Source of the DNA: Parazoarcus communis SWub3 = DSM 12120
GTDB lineage: Bacteria; Pseudomonadota; Gammaproteobacteria; Burkholderiales; Rhodocyclaceae
Length of the DNA stretch: 46,845 nucleotides
Assembly: GCF_003226565.1 (NCBI RefSeq)
Contig: NZ_QKOE01000005.1
Location: forward strand, 1 to 46,845
Reading direction: 5' to 3'
Each line of letters begins with the position of its first letter. Positions within the stretch are counted from its first letter, which is position 1. The notes beneath the pieces were generated by a model. The model saw nothing but the letters and a program-made list of their open reading frames with translations, had not been told where the DNA came from and made no database searches. Of this stretch, positions 23,287-32,791 are shown piece after piece. A program made the translations under genes and the position numbers.

Positions 23287-24981
23287 TCAGACCCGGTTCC
23301 AGTCGAACTGCGCTTTCTTGCCCGAGCCGAAGAGCTTGAGCGCGCCATTGCTGCCGACTGCGTTGGGACGGATGAAGATCCAGTTCTGCCATGCCGACAG
23401 ACGGCCGAAGATGCGGGTGTTCATGGTTTCGGTGATGCCGAAGCGCAGGTTGGCTTCGAGGCCGGTGAGGGCGTCGGGCGACAGCGCCACGCGCTCTTCC
23501 ACCGCGATGCGGACTTCGTCAGCCCAGTCGAGATCGTCGGGGATGGCGGTCACCAGGCCCAGCTCGAAGGCTTCGGCAGCGTTCAGCTTGCTGCCTTCGC
23601 GGGCCTTGAGCGCGGCGATCGGCGCTTCTTCCTCGTAGAAGCGGGCGGCGATGCGTGACAGGCCGTTTACCATCGGCAGCGGACCGAAGTTCATCGCGGT
23701 CAGGCCGATTGCGTTGGGTGCGTCGGTGGTGTCGAGCATGTAGCTGCGGTCGGCGGCGAGGGCGATCTCCAGCAGGGTGCCGGCAAAGCAGGAACCCGGC
23801 TCGATCAGTGCGTACAGGCTGCGCGAGGACACATCGATGCGTGCCAGGGTGCGGCGCAGCATGCCCAGGGTCTCACGCACGAACCAGTTGTCCTGGTTGG
23901 CGACGATGGTCGCGTCGATGTCCATCACGACCTGGGCATCGCCTTCGGTACGCAGCTGCCACAGACCAACATCGAGATGGTTGGTACGCAGATTGAGGAT
24001 GGCGTCGTCGAGTTCGCGTGCCATCTTCAGCGGCCACCAGTTGGCACCCTGGGCTTCGATTTCGGCGGCAGTGTTGGCGGTGACTGCGGACGGCGCGCGC
24101 ACGGTCAGGGTGACGGTGCGGCCATCGGCGTCGATTGCGGCATCGACGAATTCGTAATGGTAACCCTGGGCGTCGACCGTACGCTCCAGCGTCGGCAGTG
24201 CCACACCCTTGGCCTGTGCCGGACGGATCGAACCCTTGGCCAGTTCGGCGGCGCGCTGGGCGATGTGTTCGCCGAACTGCTGGGCCTTGACCACGTCATC
24301 GACCAGGCGCCAGTCCTTGGCGCGCTGACCGCGGACACCCTCGGAAATGGTGCAGAAGATGTCGGCATGGTCGCGGCGCACCTTGCGCTTGTCGGTCACC
24401 CGGGTCAGGCCGCCGGTACCCGGCAGCACACCCAGCAGCGGTACTTCCGGCAGCGACACTGAGGAGTTGCGGTCGTCGACCAGAATGATCTCGTCGCAGG
24501 CCAGCGCCAGCTCATAGCCGCCACCGGCGGTGGTGCCGTTGCAGGCAGCGATGAACTTCAGACCGGAGTACTGGCTGGCATCCTCGATGCCGTTACGGGT
24601 TTCGTTGGTGAACTTGCAGAAGTTCACCTTCCAGGCGTGGGTGGACACACCCAGCATGTAGATGTTGGCGCCCGAACAGAAGATCTTCGGCTTGCCCGAG
24701 GTGAACACCACCGACTTGACCGTCGGGTGTTCGAAACGGATGCGTTGCAGCGCGTCATGCAGCTCGATGTCCACGCCCAGGTCGTAGGAGTTGAGCTTGA
24801 GCTTGTACCCAGGGCGGATGCCGCCGTCCTCGTCGATGTTCAGCGTCAGGGTGGCGACTTCACCAGCCACGTCCAGCTTCCAGTGCTTGTAGCGGGACGG
24901 TTCGGTGCGGTAATCCACCGGCTCAATGACGTCGGTGCCGGTTGCGGCGGGGGTGTGCTGCTGGGTCGCGACTGCTTCCAT
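23287..24981 (-). CDS. boxC: Benzoyl-CoA-dihydrodiol lyase BoxC
   Basis: A 564-residue crotonase-superfamily enzyme. It hydrolyses and opens 2,3-epoxybenzoyl-CoA to 3,4-dehydroadipyl-CoA semialdehyde and releases formate. The N-terminal half carries an enoyl-CoA hydratase core: VVFTSGKPKIFCSGANIYML (oxyanion hole region), AACNGTTAGGGYELALACDE, and LPEVPLLGVLPGTGGLTRV with the catalytic acidic loop. A second, degenerate crotonase-like half follows, with FAGTLLEIALAADRSYML. The length and the start MEAVATQQ agree with known BoxC. It begins 22 bases after the boxR stop. The released formate links it to the formate dehydrogenase genes at 40557-45070. Confidence 0.97.
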   Translation of the reverse strand: MEAVATQQHTPAATGTDVIEPVDYRTEPSRYKHWKLDVAGEVATLTLNIDEDGGIRPGYKLKLNSYDLGVDIELHDALQRIRFEHPTVKSVVFTSGKPKIFCSGANIYMLGVSTHAWKVNFCKFTNETRNGIEDASQYSGLKFIAACNGTTAGGGYELALACDEIILVDDRNSSVSLPEVPLLGVLPGTGGLTRVTDKRKVRRDHADIFCTISEGVRGQRAKDWRLVDDVVKAQQFGEHIAQRAAELAKGSIRPAQAKGVALPTLERTVDAQGYHYEFVDAAIDADGRTVTLTVRAPSAVTANTAAEIEAQGANWWPLKMARELDDAILNLRTNHLDVGLWQLRTEGDAQVVMDIDATIVANQDNWFVRETLGMLRRTLARIDVSSRSLYALIEPGSCFAGTLLEIALAADRSYMLDTTDAPNAIGLTAMNFGPLPMVNGLSRIAARFYEEEAPIAALKAREGSKLNAAEAFELGLVTAIPDDLDWADEVRIAVEERVALSPDALTGLEANLRFGITETMNTRIFGRLSAWQNWIFIRPNAVGSNGALKLFGSGKKAQFDWNRV

Positions 24982-25003
24982 TTCTGTCTCCTCTTTTATG
25001 GGG

Positions 25004-25915
25004 TCAGCTCATGACGAGCTGGCGTAACTTCATGAAACTTTCATCCACGGTCTCGCCCGAGGTGTCGACCACGGTGTCGGCCTTGGCGTACAGCGACTCG
25101 CGCGCTTGCAGGATGCGCTTGAGGTCTTCCATGGCCTCGTCGTTGCCGGCCATCGGTCGCAGGTCGCCCTGGGCGAGTACGCGGGCCATGTGTTCTTCCG
25201 GCTGCGCCTTGATCCATACGGTCAGGCAGTTCGACAAGAGCAGGTCGTAGGTTTCCGGCTGCGAGACCGCGCCGCCGCCGACCGAGATCACCCCCTTGTC
25301 CTGTTCGCGGCACAGGCGCTCCAGCGTGCGGTGCTCGATGCGGCGATAGCCGGCCTGTCCATACAGTGCAAACAGTTCGCGTGCCGGCATGCCGGTTTCG
25401 CGCTCGATCTCGCGGTCGAGCTCGATGAAGGGCACGCCCATCTCGCTGGCGAGCCGGCTGCCAAGCGTGGATTTGCCGGCACCGCGCAGGCCGATCAGGG
25501 CGATGCGCTTGCGCCGCACGGCTTCTTCATGACCGAAGTCGCGCATCAGGCGGAAAACCACTTCTTCCAGGCGATGCTGCGGCAGACGCTCGAGGAATCG
25601 GCGAATCAGGCGCTTCTCCACCGTGTCCTCGGCCTCGGGTGCGAGCAACTCGATCAGCGAGACATCCAGCGCGCGGCTGATGTGACGCAGCAGCACGATG
25701 GAAACGTTGCCTTCGCCGGCCTCGAGGTGGGCGAGGTGGCGCTCGGACACGGCCGCTTCGCGGGCTACCAGCTTGCGCGTCATGCCGCGACGGTCGCGGA
25801 TCTCGCGGACCCGCTTGCCGAGTGCAGCCAGAAACTCGCCGTCACCGCGTTCGTCGGTGTGGCGGGCTTCCTGGTCGGTGCTTTCGGTATTGGCGATGTC
25901 GGTCCGGGTATTCAT
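25004..25915 (-). CDS. boxR: Benzoyl-CoA-responsive transcriptional regulator BoxR
   Basis: A 303-residue BzdR-subfamily regulator. An XRE helix-turn-helix lies at about 30-90 (LGKRVREIRDRRGMTRKLVA, AVSERHLAHLEAGEGNVS), a linker at 90-135, and a shikimate-kinase-like domain from 136 with an intact P-loop IGLRGAGKST (141-150) and FIELDREIE. In Azoarcus such proteins bind benzoyl-CoA through the kinase-like domain and lift repression of box or bzd promoters; this is known of the family, not shown here. The ATG at 25915 (AAGGACGACAGAC in front) is preferred; upstream extension runs into the promoter. It heads the leftward operon boxR-C-B-A and sits next to a TGCA-rich control region, so autoregulation is expected. 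Confidence 0.95.
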   Translation of the reverse strand: MNTRTDIANTESTDQEARHTDERGDGEFLAALGKRVREIRDRRGMTRKLVAREAAVSERHLAHLEAGEGNVSIVLLRHISRALDVSLIELLAPEAEDTVEKRLIRRFLERLPQHRLEEVVFRLMRDFGHEEAVRRKRIALIGLRGAGKSTLGSRLASEMGVPFIELDREIERETGMPARELFALYGQAGYRRIEHRTLERLCREQDKGVISVGGGAVSQPETYDLLLSNCLTVWIKAQPEEHMARVLAQGDLRPMAGNDEAMEDLKRILQARESLYAKADTVVDTSGETVDESFMKLRQLVMS

Positions 25916-25928
25916 GTCTGTCGTCCTT

Positions 25929-25944
25929 GTGCAGAAAACTGCAC
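25929..25944. promoter_or_regulatory. BoxR operator candidate: perfect GTGCAG-N4-CTGCAC
   Basis: GTGCAGAAAACTGCAC, a perfect inverted repeat with two TGCA cores six bases apart, lying between the boxR -10 box and its start codon. TGCA-containing sites are the recorded operator type of BzdR/BoxR regulators. A repressor bound here would block boxR-CBA transcription just after initiation. Confidence 0.65.
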
Positions 25945-25955
25945 GGCGTGGTTGA

Positions 25956-25984
25956 ACAATAGTGCAGCTTAAATTCTTCGTCAA
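25956..25984 (-). promoter_or_regulatory. sigma70-type promoter of boxRCBA
   Basis: On the minus strand TTGACG (25984-25979), a 17-base spacer, then TATTGT (25961-25956). Transcription would start near 25949, inside or just before the perfect TGCA palindrome. One TGCA (25963-25966) lies in the spacer beside the -10 and another (25994-25997) just upstream of the -35. Confidence 0.68.
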
Positions 25985-26112
25985 GAGGTAAAGTGCAGTT
26001 TATTTCAGTTTTTGATGCAGCGGACTTCTGCTTCTTATCAATATGGCTACATATTTGTGACTTATATTGCAATGCAGCACGGTTTTTACAAGATAAACAT
26101 GCAATAAAGTGC

Positions 26113-26140
26113 TTGACGTTGAATGTTGTGGGTGTATTCT
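26113..26140 (+). promoter_or_regulatory. sigma70-type promoter of the boxD operon
   Basis: TTGACG (26113-26118), a 16-base spacer and TATTCT (26135-26140), the latter preceded by GTG. A TGCA-N6-TGCT half-palindrome (26100-26113) abuts the -35. The predicted leader is about 75 bases and contains two further TGCA sites. Confidence 0.65.
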
Positions 26141-26221
26141 ATCTCCAACGATCTGCGTATTGGATGCGCTTTACTGCATGTTTTATGCGTAGGTGAGCTG
26201 CAGTACGAACACTAGGGAGAC

Positions 26222-27802
26222 ATGGTGAAACTGGCGAACTATCTAGAGGGGCGGTGGCAGGAAGGCGAAGGCGCCGGTATTGCATTGACCGACCCGGTGA
26301 CCGGCGAGGAACTGGTCAGGGTGTCGTCCGATGGACTGGATCTGGGCGCCGCGCTGGACTTTGCGCGCGCCAGCGGCGGGGCCGGACTGAAGGCAATGAC
26401 GTACGAAGCCCGTGCCGCCTTGCTGGGGCGGATTGCCGAGGTGCTGACAGCAAATCGTGATGCCTATTTCGATATCTCGCTGCGCAACTCCGGCTCGACC
26501 GCGGCCGATGCCGGTTTCGATGTGGATGGCGCCATCTTCACGCTCAAGACTTATGCCCGCGCTGGCAAGGTGCTGGGCGGTGGGCGTCTGCTCAAGGAAG
26601 GGGCGCGGGTGGCGCTGGCCAAGACGGAAGTCTTCCAGGCGCAGCATTTCCTGACGCCATTGTCCGGTGTCGCGATCTTCATCAACGCCTTCAACTTCCC
26701 GGCCTGGGGCTTGTGGGAGAAAGCTGCCCCGGCCTTGCTCGCCGGCGTACCCGTGCTGGTCAAGCCGGCTACCCCCACTGCCTGGCTGACCCAGCGCATG
26801 GTGCAGGACGTGGTCGATGCGGGCATCCTGCCGCCGGGTGCGATCAATGTTGTCTGTGGCTCGGCGCGCGATCTGCTCGATCACGTTGGCGAGTGCGATG
26901 TGGTGTCCTTTACCGGTTCGGCCGATACCGCCGCGCGCATCCGCATGCATCCCGCCGTGGTGGCGAAGTCGGTGCGGATCAATGTCGAGGCCGACAGCGT
27001 CAATAGCGCAATCCTGGGGCCGGACGCAGTACCTGGCAGTCCGGAGTTCGATCTTGCGGTCAAGGAGATCGTCCGTGAGCTGACGATCAAGACCGGCCAG
27101 AAGTGCACCGCGATCCGTCGCATCCTGGCGCCCGCCGCCGTCGCGCCCGCGCTTGCCGAGGCGGTGGCAGGCAAGCTCGCCGGCATGACGGTCGGCGATC
27201 CGCGCAGTGAGGCCGTACGGGTCGGACCCTTGGTCAGCAAGGCGCAGCAAGCGGCTGCGTTCGAAGGCTTGGCCAAGCTGCGTGAGGAGGCACGGGTGGT
27301 GTTCGGCGGTGGCGAAGGATTCGTGCCCGTGGATGCCGACCCCGCACTTGCGGCCTTCGTCCAGCCCACCTTGCTGTATTGCGATCAGGGGCTGATGGCG
27401 AAATATGTGCATGACGTCGAGGTGTTCGGCCCGGTGGCAACCGTGCTGCCTTATGGCGACATCGCCGACGCGATCGCGATGGCCCGTCGTGGTTGCGGTT
27501 CGCTGGTGGCTTCGGTGTATTCCGCCAGTGCGGCCTTCCTTGCCGCGCTGGTACCGGCGATTGCCGATCTGCATGGTCGGGTGATGGTGGTCGATGGCAC
27601 GGTGGGCAATCAGCACACCGGTCACGGCAACGTCATGCCCAACTGTCTGCACGGCGGGGCGGGGCGCGCGGGTGGCGGCGAGGAGTTGGGCGGCTTGCGC
27701 GCGCTGGCGATGTATCACCGTCGTTATGTGGTGCAGGGCAGTCCGGCCCTGCTCGATGCGCTGTCCGCTGATGCGGTGGATGCCGCGCTGCTGGGCGCTT
27801 GA
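26222..27802 (+). CDS. boxD: 3,4-dehydroadipyl-CoA semialdehyde dehydrogenase BoxD
   Basis: A 526-residue aldehyde dehydrogenase-fold enzyme that oxidises the BoxC product to 3,4-dehydroadipyl-CoA with NADP. The N-terminal MVKLANYLEGRW and length match BoxD and the related PaaZ-type N-terminal domain. Cofactor and active-site regions are GVAIFINAFNFPAWGLWEKA, LVKPATPTAWLT, VSFTGSADTAARI, the Glu in INVEADSVNSAI, and the catalytic Cys in TIKTGQKCTAIRRI. GGGAG stands five bases before the ATG. First gene of the rightward operon, facing boxR across the shared control region. Confidence 0.95.
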   Translation: MVKLANYLEGRWQEGEGAGIALTDPVTGEELVRVSSDGLDLGAALDFARASGGAGLKAMTYEARAALLGRIAEVLTANRDAYFDISLRNSGSTAADAGFDVDGAIFTLKTYARAGKVLGGGRLLKEGARVALAKTEVFQAQHFLTPLSGVAIFINAFNFPAWGLWEKAAPALLAGVPVLVKPATPTAWLTQRMVQDVVDAGILPPGAINVVCGSARDLLDHVGECDVVSFTGSADTAARIRMHPAVVAKSVRINVEADSVNSAILGPDAVPGSPEFDLAVKEIVRELTIKTGQKCTAIRRILAPAAVAPALAEAVAGKLAGMTVGDPRSEAVRVGPLVSKAQQAAAFEGLAKLREEARVVFGGGEGFVPVDADPALAAFVQPTLLYCDQGLMAKYVHDVEVFGPVATVLPYGDIADAIAMARRGCGSLVASVYSASAAFLAALVPAIADLHGRVMVVDGTVGNQHTGHGNVMPNCLHGGAGRAGGGEELGGLRALAMYHRRYVVQGSPALLDALSADAVDAALLGA

Positions 27803-27909
27803 AGACGGCTGCCTTCCCTTGTGGAAGGTGGCCCGGTTGCGATGCCTTGATGTCCGATGGGCATGAGCATCCGCATACCGGACCAAATCGGAACCGACAG
27901 GAGAACCCT

Positions 27910-28377
27910 ATGACCCCTGACACCTTTCAGGCGCTGATTGCCAGGATTACCGCCGAGATTGCCGGCAAGCCGGTCGATGCGGCGCTGGCCGACTTTCTCA
28001 ATACGCGCTTTCCGCCGGGCAGCGCCGAGTTCGACGAGATTGCCGCCGCCTGCAAGCAGGCCGTGGCAGATGGCTGGATGTGCGAGCGCGAACATGGCGG
28101 CATCAAGTACGGACGGGTGATCAAGCCCTGTACCGCGCTGGCTGGCTATAGCGTGGATGTGGTCGAGATGCGCGATGTGGTGGGACCGCAGCATGCCCAT
28201 CCGAACGGCGAGATCGACATGATCATGCCGCTCGAGGGGGACGCGAAGTTCGATGGCCACGGCGCCGGCTGGTTTGTCTATGGCCCGGGCACAGTGCACC
28301 GGCCGACGGTGTCGGGTGGTCGCGCATATGTGCTCTACCTGCTGCCGGATGGCGCGATCGAATTCACCCGTCAGTGA
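27910..28377 (+). CDS. DUF4863 family cupin-like protein
   Basis: A 155-residue protein with an alpha-helical N-terminal part (about 1-60) and a cupin-like C-terminal part with PQHAHPNGEIDMIMPLEGDAKF-type sequence (metal ligands in HAHPNGEID) and a later His in GPGTVHRPTVSGG. It matches the DUF4863 type, which includes p-hydroxylaminobenzoate lyases of nitrobenzoate degraders and also occurs in box clusters. A lyase role for benzoate is not obvious; it might handle a substituted benzoate or a side product. The ATG at 27910 follows CAGGAGAACCCT. Lies 107 bases after boxD and 97 before bclA. Confidence 0.75.
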   Translation: MTPDTFQALIARITAEIAGKPVDAALADFLNTRFPPGSAEFDEIAAACKQAVADGWMCEREHGGIKYGRVIKPCTALAGYSVDVVEMRDVVGPQHAHPNGEIDMIMPLEGDAKFDGHGAGWFVYGPGTVHRPTVSGGRAYVLYLLPDGAIEFTRQ

Positions 28378-28474
28378 GGCAGCGCCCACCCCATTGAACA
28401 CCTCCCGTACCGCATCGACACCGGCAGAAAGACCGGGCGGGCGGGGGCTTGCAGGACCTAGAGGAGACACAACC

Positions 28475-30073
<1,599 letters not shown>

Positions 30074-30091
30074 CCGAGAGGGAGCCGACAC

Positions 30092-30589
30092 ATGACTGCG
30101 ATGACGCTTGCGATCGACATCATCAAGGACGAGCACAAGTCCATGGGGGCCGTGCTCAAGGGCCTGCAAGCCCACCTCGAGGCGGTGCGCGAAGGCCGCG
30201 ACAAGCCTGACTACCCGCTATTCCAGGCAATGTTCGACTACATCGAGACCATTCCCGACCGGGTTCACCACCCGAAAGAGGATGAAACCCTGTTCCGTCT
30301 GCTGCGGCTGCGCACCCAGGAGGCGGATGTCATCCTGGACGAGCTCGAAGGTCAGCATCAGGTATGCGCCAACCTGCTGGCCTCGGTGCGGCGGGCCATG
30401 GGGGCAGGGCGCGAAAGTGGCGACCTGACGGCCTTTGCGCGCAGCCTCGATGCCTATGCCGAGTTCCTGTGGGAACACATGAGAAAAGAAGAAGAAATCG
30501 TCCTGCCGCTGGCCGAGCGTCATCTGACCAGCCAGGACTGGGAAGCAATCCAGGCGGCCTTTCAGGCCAACCGGAGTCAGGCCTGGTAA
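30092..30589 (+). CDS. Hemerythrin domain protein 2
   Basis: A 165-residue HHE protein with di-iron ligands in IKDEHKSMGAV (His15), DRVHHPKEDETLF, LEGQHQVCANLL and LWEHMRKEEEIVLPL. It is clearly related to the protein at 18352-18933 but lacks that protein's C-terminal extension. It begins 18 bases after bclA and precedes the ABC importer, so it is co-transcribed with benzoate activation. Oxygen binding or sensing near an oxygen-dependent epoxidase is a plausible role, but the sequence alone does not show it. Confidence 0.92.
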   Translation: MTAMTLAIDIIKDEHKSMGAVLKGLQAHLEAVREGRDKPDYPLFQAMFDYIETIPDRVHHPKEDETLFRLLRLRTQEADVILDELEGQHQVCANLLASVRRAMGAGRESGDLTAFARSLDAYAEFLWEHMRKEEEIVLPLAERHLTSQDWEAIQAAFQANRSQAW

Positions 30590-30594
30590 GGCCG

Positions 30595-30615
30595 GGGCGG
30601 TGATCATCACCGCCC
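30595..30615 (+). repeat. Hairpin before the ABC binding-protein gene
   Basis: GGGCGGTGA-TCA-TCACCGCCC, a perfect 9-bp stem 5 bases after the hemerythrin stop and 28 bases before the binding-protein ATG. No T-run. It may protect the upstream message or sit at a processing point. Confidence 0.6.
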
Positions 30616-30643
30616 GTTCATCCAATAACAGGAGGAGACATCC

Positions 30644-31819
30644 ATGAAACAAGCACGTCGCAATGCAGTCCGCACCCTCGCCGCCCTGACCGTGGGCGCG
30701 CTGCTGCCGATCGGCGCCGCCCAGGCCGCCGAGAAGATCAAGGTTGGCCTGATGCTGCCCTACACCGGGACGTTTGCCGCACTGGGTACCGCGATCACCA
30801 ATGGTTTCAAGCAGTATGTCGCCGAGCAGGGCGGCACGCTGGCCGGCCGCGAGGTCGAGTACTTCGTCGTCGATGACGAATCCGATCCGGCCAAGGCCAC
30901 CGAGAACGCCAACAAGCTGGTCAAGCGCGATCAGGTCGACGTGCTGGTCGGCACGGTGCACTCCGGCGTGGCGCTGGCGATGGCCAAGGTGGCCCGCGAC
31001 AACAAGACGCTGATGATCATCCCCAATGCCGGCGCCGACGAGCTGACCGGGCCGCTCTGTGCCCCGAATGTGTTCCGTACCTCGTTCAGCAACTGGCAGC
31101 CGGGTTACGCCATGGGCAAGGTCGCCGCCGAGAAGGGGCACAAGACCGCGGTGACGATGTCGTGGAAGTACGCGGCCGGCGACGAGGCCAGCAACGGTTT
31201 CGCCAAGGGCTTTGAGGCCAGCGGTGGCAAGGTGCTCAAGCACCTGACCCTGCCTTTCCCCAACGTCGAGTTCCAGGCCCTGCTGACCGAGATTGCTTCG
31301 CTCAAGCCCGAGGCCGTGTATGTGTTCTTTGCCGGTGGCGGGGCGGTGAAGTTCGTCAAGGATTATGAGGCTGCCGGCCTGAAGAACAGTATTCCGCTGT
31401 ACTCCAGCGGCTTCCTCACCGATGGCACGCTGGCGGCAATGGGCGGTTCGGGCGAGGGCCTGCTGACCGCGCTGCATTACGCTGACGGGCTCGAGAATGC
31501 CAAGGACAAGGCCTTCCGCAACACCTACGCCACCACCTACAAGCTGCAGCCGGACGTCTATGCGGTGCAGGGCTATGACGCTGCGCAACTGCTGAAGGCG
31601 GGGCTGGATGCGGTCAAGGGCGGCAAGCTGGAGCAGCCGGCCATGATCAAGGCCATGGAAGCCGCCACCATCGACAGCCCCCGCGGCGCCTTCACCCTGT
31701 CGAAGGCGCACAACCCGGTGCAGGACATCTACCTGCGCAAGGCCGAAGGGCAGGAGAACAAGGTGGTCAGCGTTGCTGCCGCCAAGCTCGCCGACCCGGC
31801 GCGCGGCTGCCGCATGTAA
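30644..31819 (+). CDS. ABC importer periplasmic binding protein (probably benzoate)
   Basis: A 391-residue LivK/Peripla_BP_6-type protein with a signal peptide (MKQARRNAVRTLAALTVG..., cleavage near AQA/AEK at residue 29). Family marks are VGLMLPYTGTFAALGTAITNGF, EYFVVDDESDPAKATENAN, LVGTVHSGVALAM and VFRTSFSNWQPGYAMG. Proteins of this set in aromatic degradation clusters bind benzoate and other aromatic acids; the ligand here is inferred from its place between bclA and the rest of the box genes. A hairpin flanks the gene on each side, which would favour a high binding-protein level. Confidence 0.9.
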   Translation: MKQARRNAVRTLAALTVGALLPIGAAQAAEKIKVGLMLPYTGTFAALGTAITNGFKQYVAEQGGTLAGREVEYFVVDDESDPAKATENANKLVKRDQVDVLVGTVHSGVALAMAKVARDNKTLMIIPNAGADELTGPLCAPNVFRTSFSNWQPGYAMGKVAAEKGHKTAVTMSWKYAAGDEASNGFAKGFEASGGKVLKHLTLPFPNVEFQALLTEIASLKPEAVYVFFAGGGAVKFVKDYEAAGLKNSIPLYSSGFLTDGTLAAMGGSGEGLLTALHYADGLENAKDKAFRNTYATTYKLQPDVYAVQGYDAAQLLKAGLDAVKGGKLEQPAMIKAMEAATIDSPRGAFTLSKAHNPVQDIYLRKAEGQENKVVSVAAAKLADPARGCRM

Positions 31820-31827
31820 GACCGCGT

Positions 31828-31859
31828 CCGCGGCGGCCGGCCATCATCGGTCGCCGCGG
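31828..31859 (+). repeat. Hairpin after the binding-protein gene
   Basis: CCGCGGCG (31828-31835) pairs with CGCCGCGG (31852-31859), extended by GCCG/CGGT on the loop side. It lies 8 bases after the stop. Hairpins at this position in binding-protein operons usually raise binding-protein mRNA over the permease mRNA. Confidence 0.6.
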
Positions 31860-31918
31860 GCCCCCGAATCAGAGAGACCGCATCCGGGCAGCTCGTGCCC
31901 GGAGGGGAAGGCGTATCC

Positions 31919-32785
31919 ATGGATTTCACCATATTCCTGATCCAGATCCTGAACTCGCTCCAGTACGGCTTGCTGCTGTTCCTGGTGGCCAGCGGCCTGA
32001 CGCTGGTGTTCGGCATCATGGGCATCATCAACCTGGCGCATGGCAGCTTCTACATGATCGGCGCCTATCTGGCGTTCGCGCTGACCAGCCTGACCGGCAA
32101 CCTGATGCTGGCCATCGTGCTGGGTCTGCCGCTGGCTTTCATCTTTGGTGCCTTGCTCGAGTGGCTGCTGTTCGCCCACTTGTACAAGCGCGACCATCTT
32201 GAGCAGGTGCTGCTGACCTATGGCTTGATCCTGATCTTCGAGGAGCTGCGCAGCCTCGCCATTGGCGACGATGTGCATGGGGTCAATATCCCCGCGCTGT
32301 TCTCGGCCTCGATTCCGCTATCCGACACGCTGTCGTACCCGGTCTATCGCCTGTTGATCTCGGCCGTCTGCATTGCGCTCGCAGTGGGGCTGTGGTGGCT
32401 GATGCAGCGTACCCGGCTGGGCATGATGATCCGTGCCGGCAGTCATGATCGCGACATGGTCCAGGCCCTGGGCATCGACATCAATCTGCTCTACCGCACC
32501 GTGTTTGCGCTGGGTGTGGCGCTGGCCGCGCTGGCCGGCATGCTCGCGGCGCCGATCTCTTCGGTATACCCGGGCATGGGGGGCAGCGTGCTGATCATCT
32601 CTTTCGTGATAGTCGTCATCGGTGGCATCGGCTCGGTGTGGGGGGCGCTGATTGCGGCCCTGCTGATCGGCTTTGCCGACACCTTCGGCAAGGTGCTGGT
32701 GCCCGAGTTTGCCGGGCTGGCGGTCTACCTGGTCATGGCCATCGTGCTGCTGTGGCGGCCCGAAGGCATTCTGAAGAAAGGATAA
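31919..32785 (+). CDS. Branched-chain-type ABC permease, LivH-like
   Basis: A 288-residue inner-membrane permease. LVASGLTLVFGIMGIINLAHG and GSFYMIGAYLAF at the N-terminus are the standard LivH motifs, and ALGVALAALAGMLAAPISSVYP precedes the last helices. About eight hydrophobic segments. The ATG at 31919 is preferred over a GTG at 31895, because LivH sequence begins at DFTIFLIQIL; GGAGGGG lies 13 bases upstream. It pairs with the LivM-like subunit encoded 6 bases downstream. Confidence 0.92.
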   Translation: MDFTIFLIQILNSLQYGLLLFLVASGLTLVFGIMGIINLAHGSFYMIGAYLAFALTSLTGNLMLAIVLGLPLAFIFGALLEWLLFAHLYKRDHLEQVLLTYGLILIFEELRSLAIGDDVHGVNIPALFSASIPLSDTLSYPVYRLLISAVCIALAVGLWWLMQRTRLGMMIRAGSHDRDMVQALGIDINLLYRTVFALGVALAALAGMLAAPISSVYPGMGGSVLIISFVIVVIGGIGSVWGALIAALLIGFADTFGKVLVPEFAGLAVYLVMAIVLLWRPEGILKKG

Positions 32786-32791
32786 ACGGCC

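Larger units (their letters stand above)
25916..26221. promoter_or_regulatory. Divergent box control region with ten TGCA tetramers
   Basis: This 306-base AT-rich gap separates boxR and boxD. TGCA occurs at 25930, 25940, 25963, 25994, 26016, 26068, 26073, 26100, 26175 and 26199, whereas about one per 256 bases is expected by chance. Pairs with six-base spacing are seen at 25930/25940 (perfect), at 26100/26110 (TGCA-N6-TGCT, touching the boxD -35) and loosely at 25994/26004 (TGCA-N6-TTCA). The layout fits one regulator controlling both directions. No small gene was recognised. Confidence 0.72.

Noticed and set aside
26243-27886. A 547-codon minus-strand frame over boxD
   Set aside because: Antisense shadow; Arg/His-rich sequence without any family motif.
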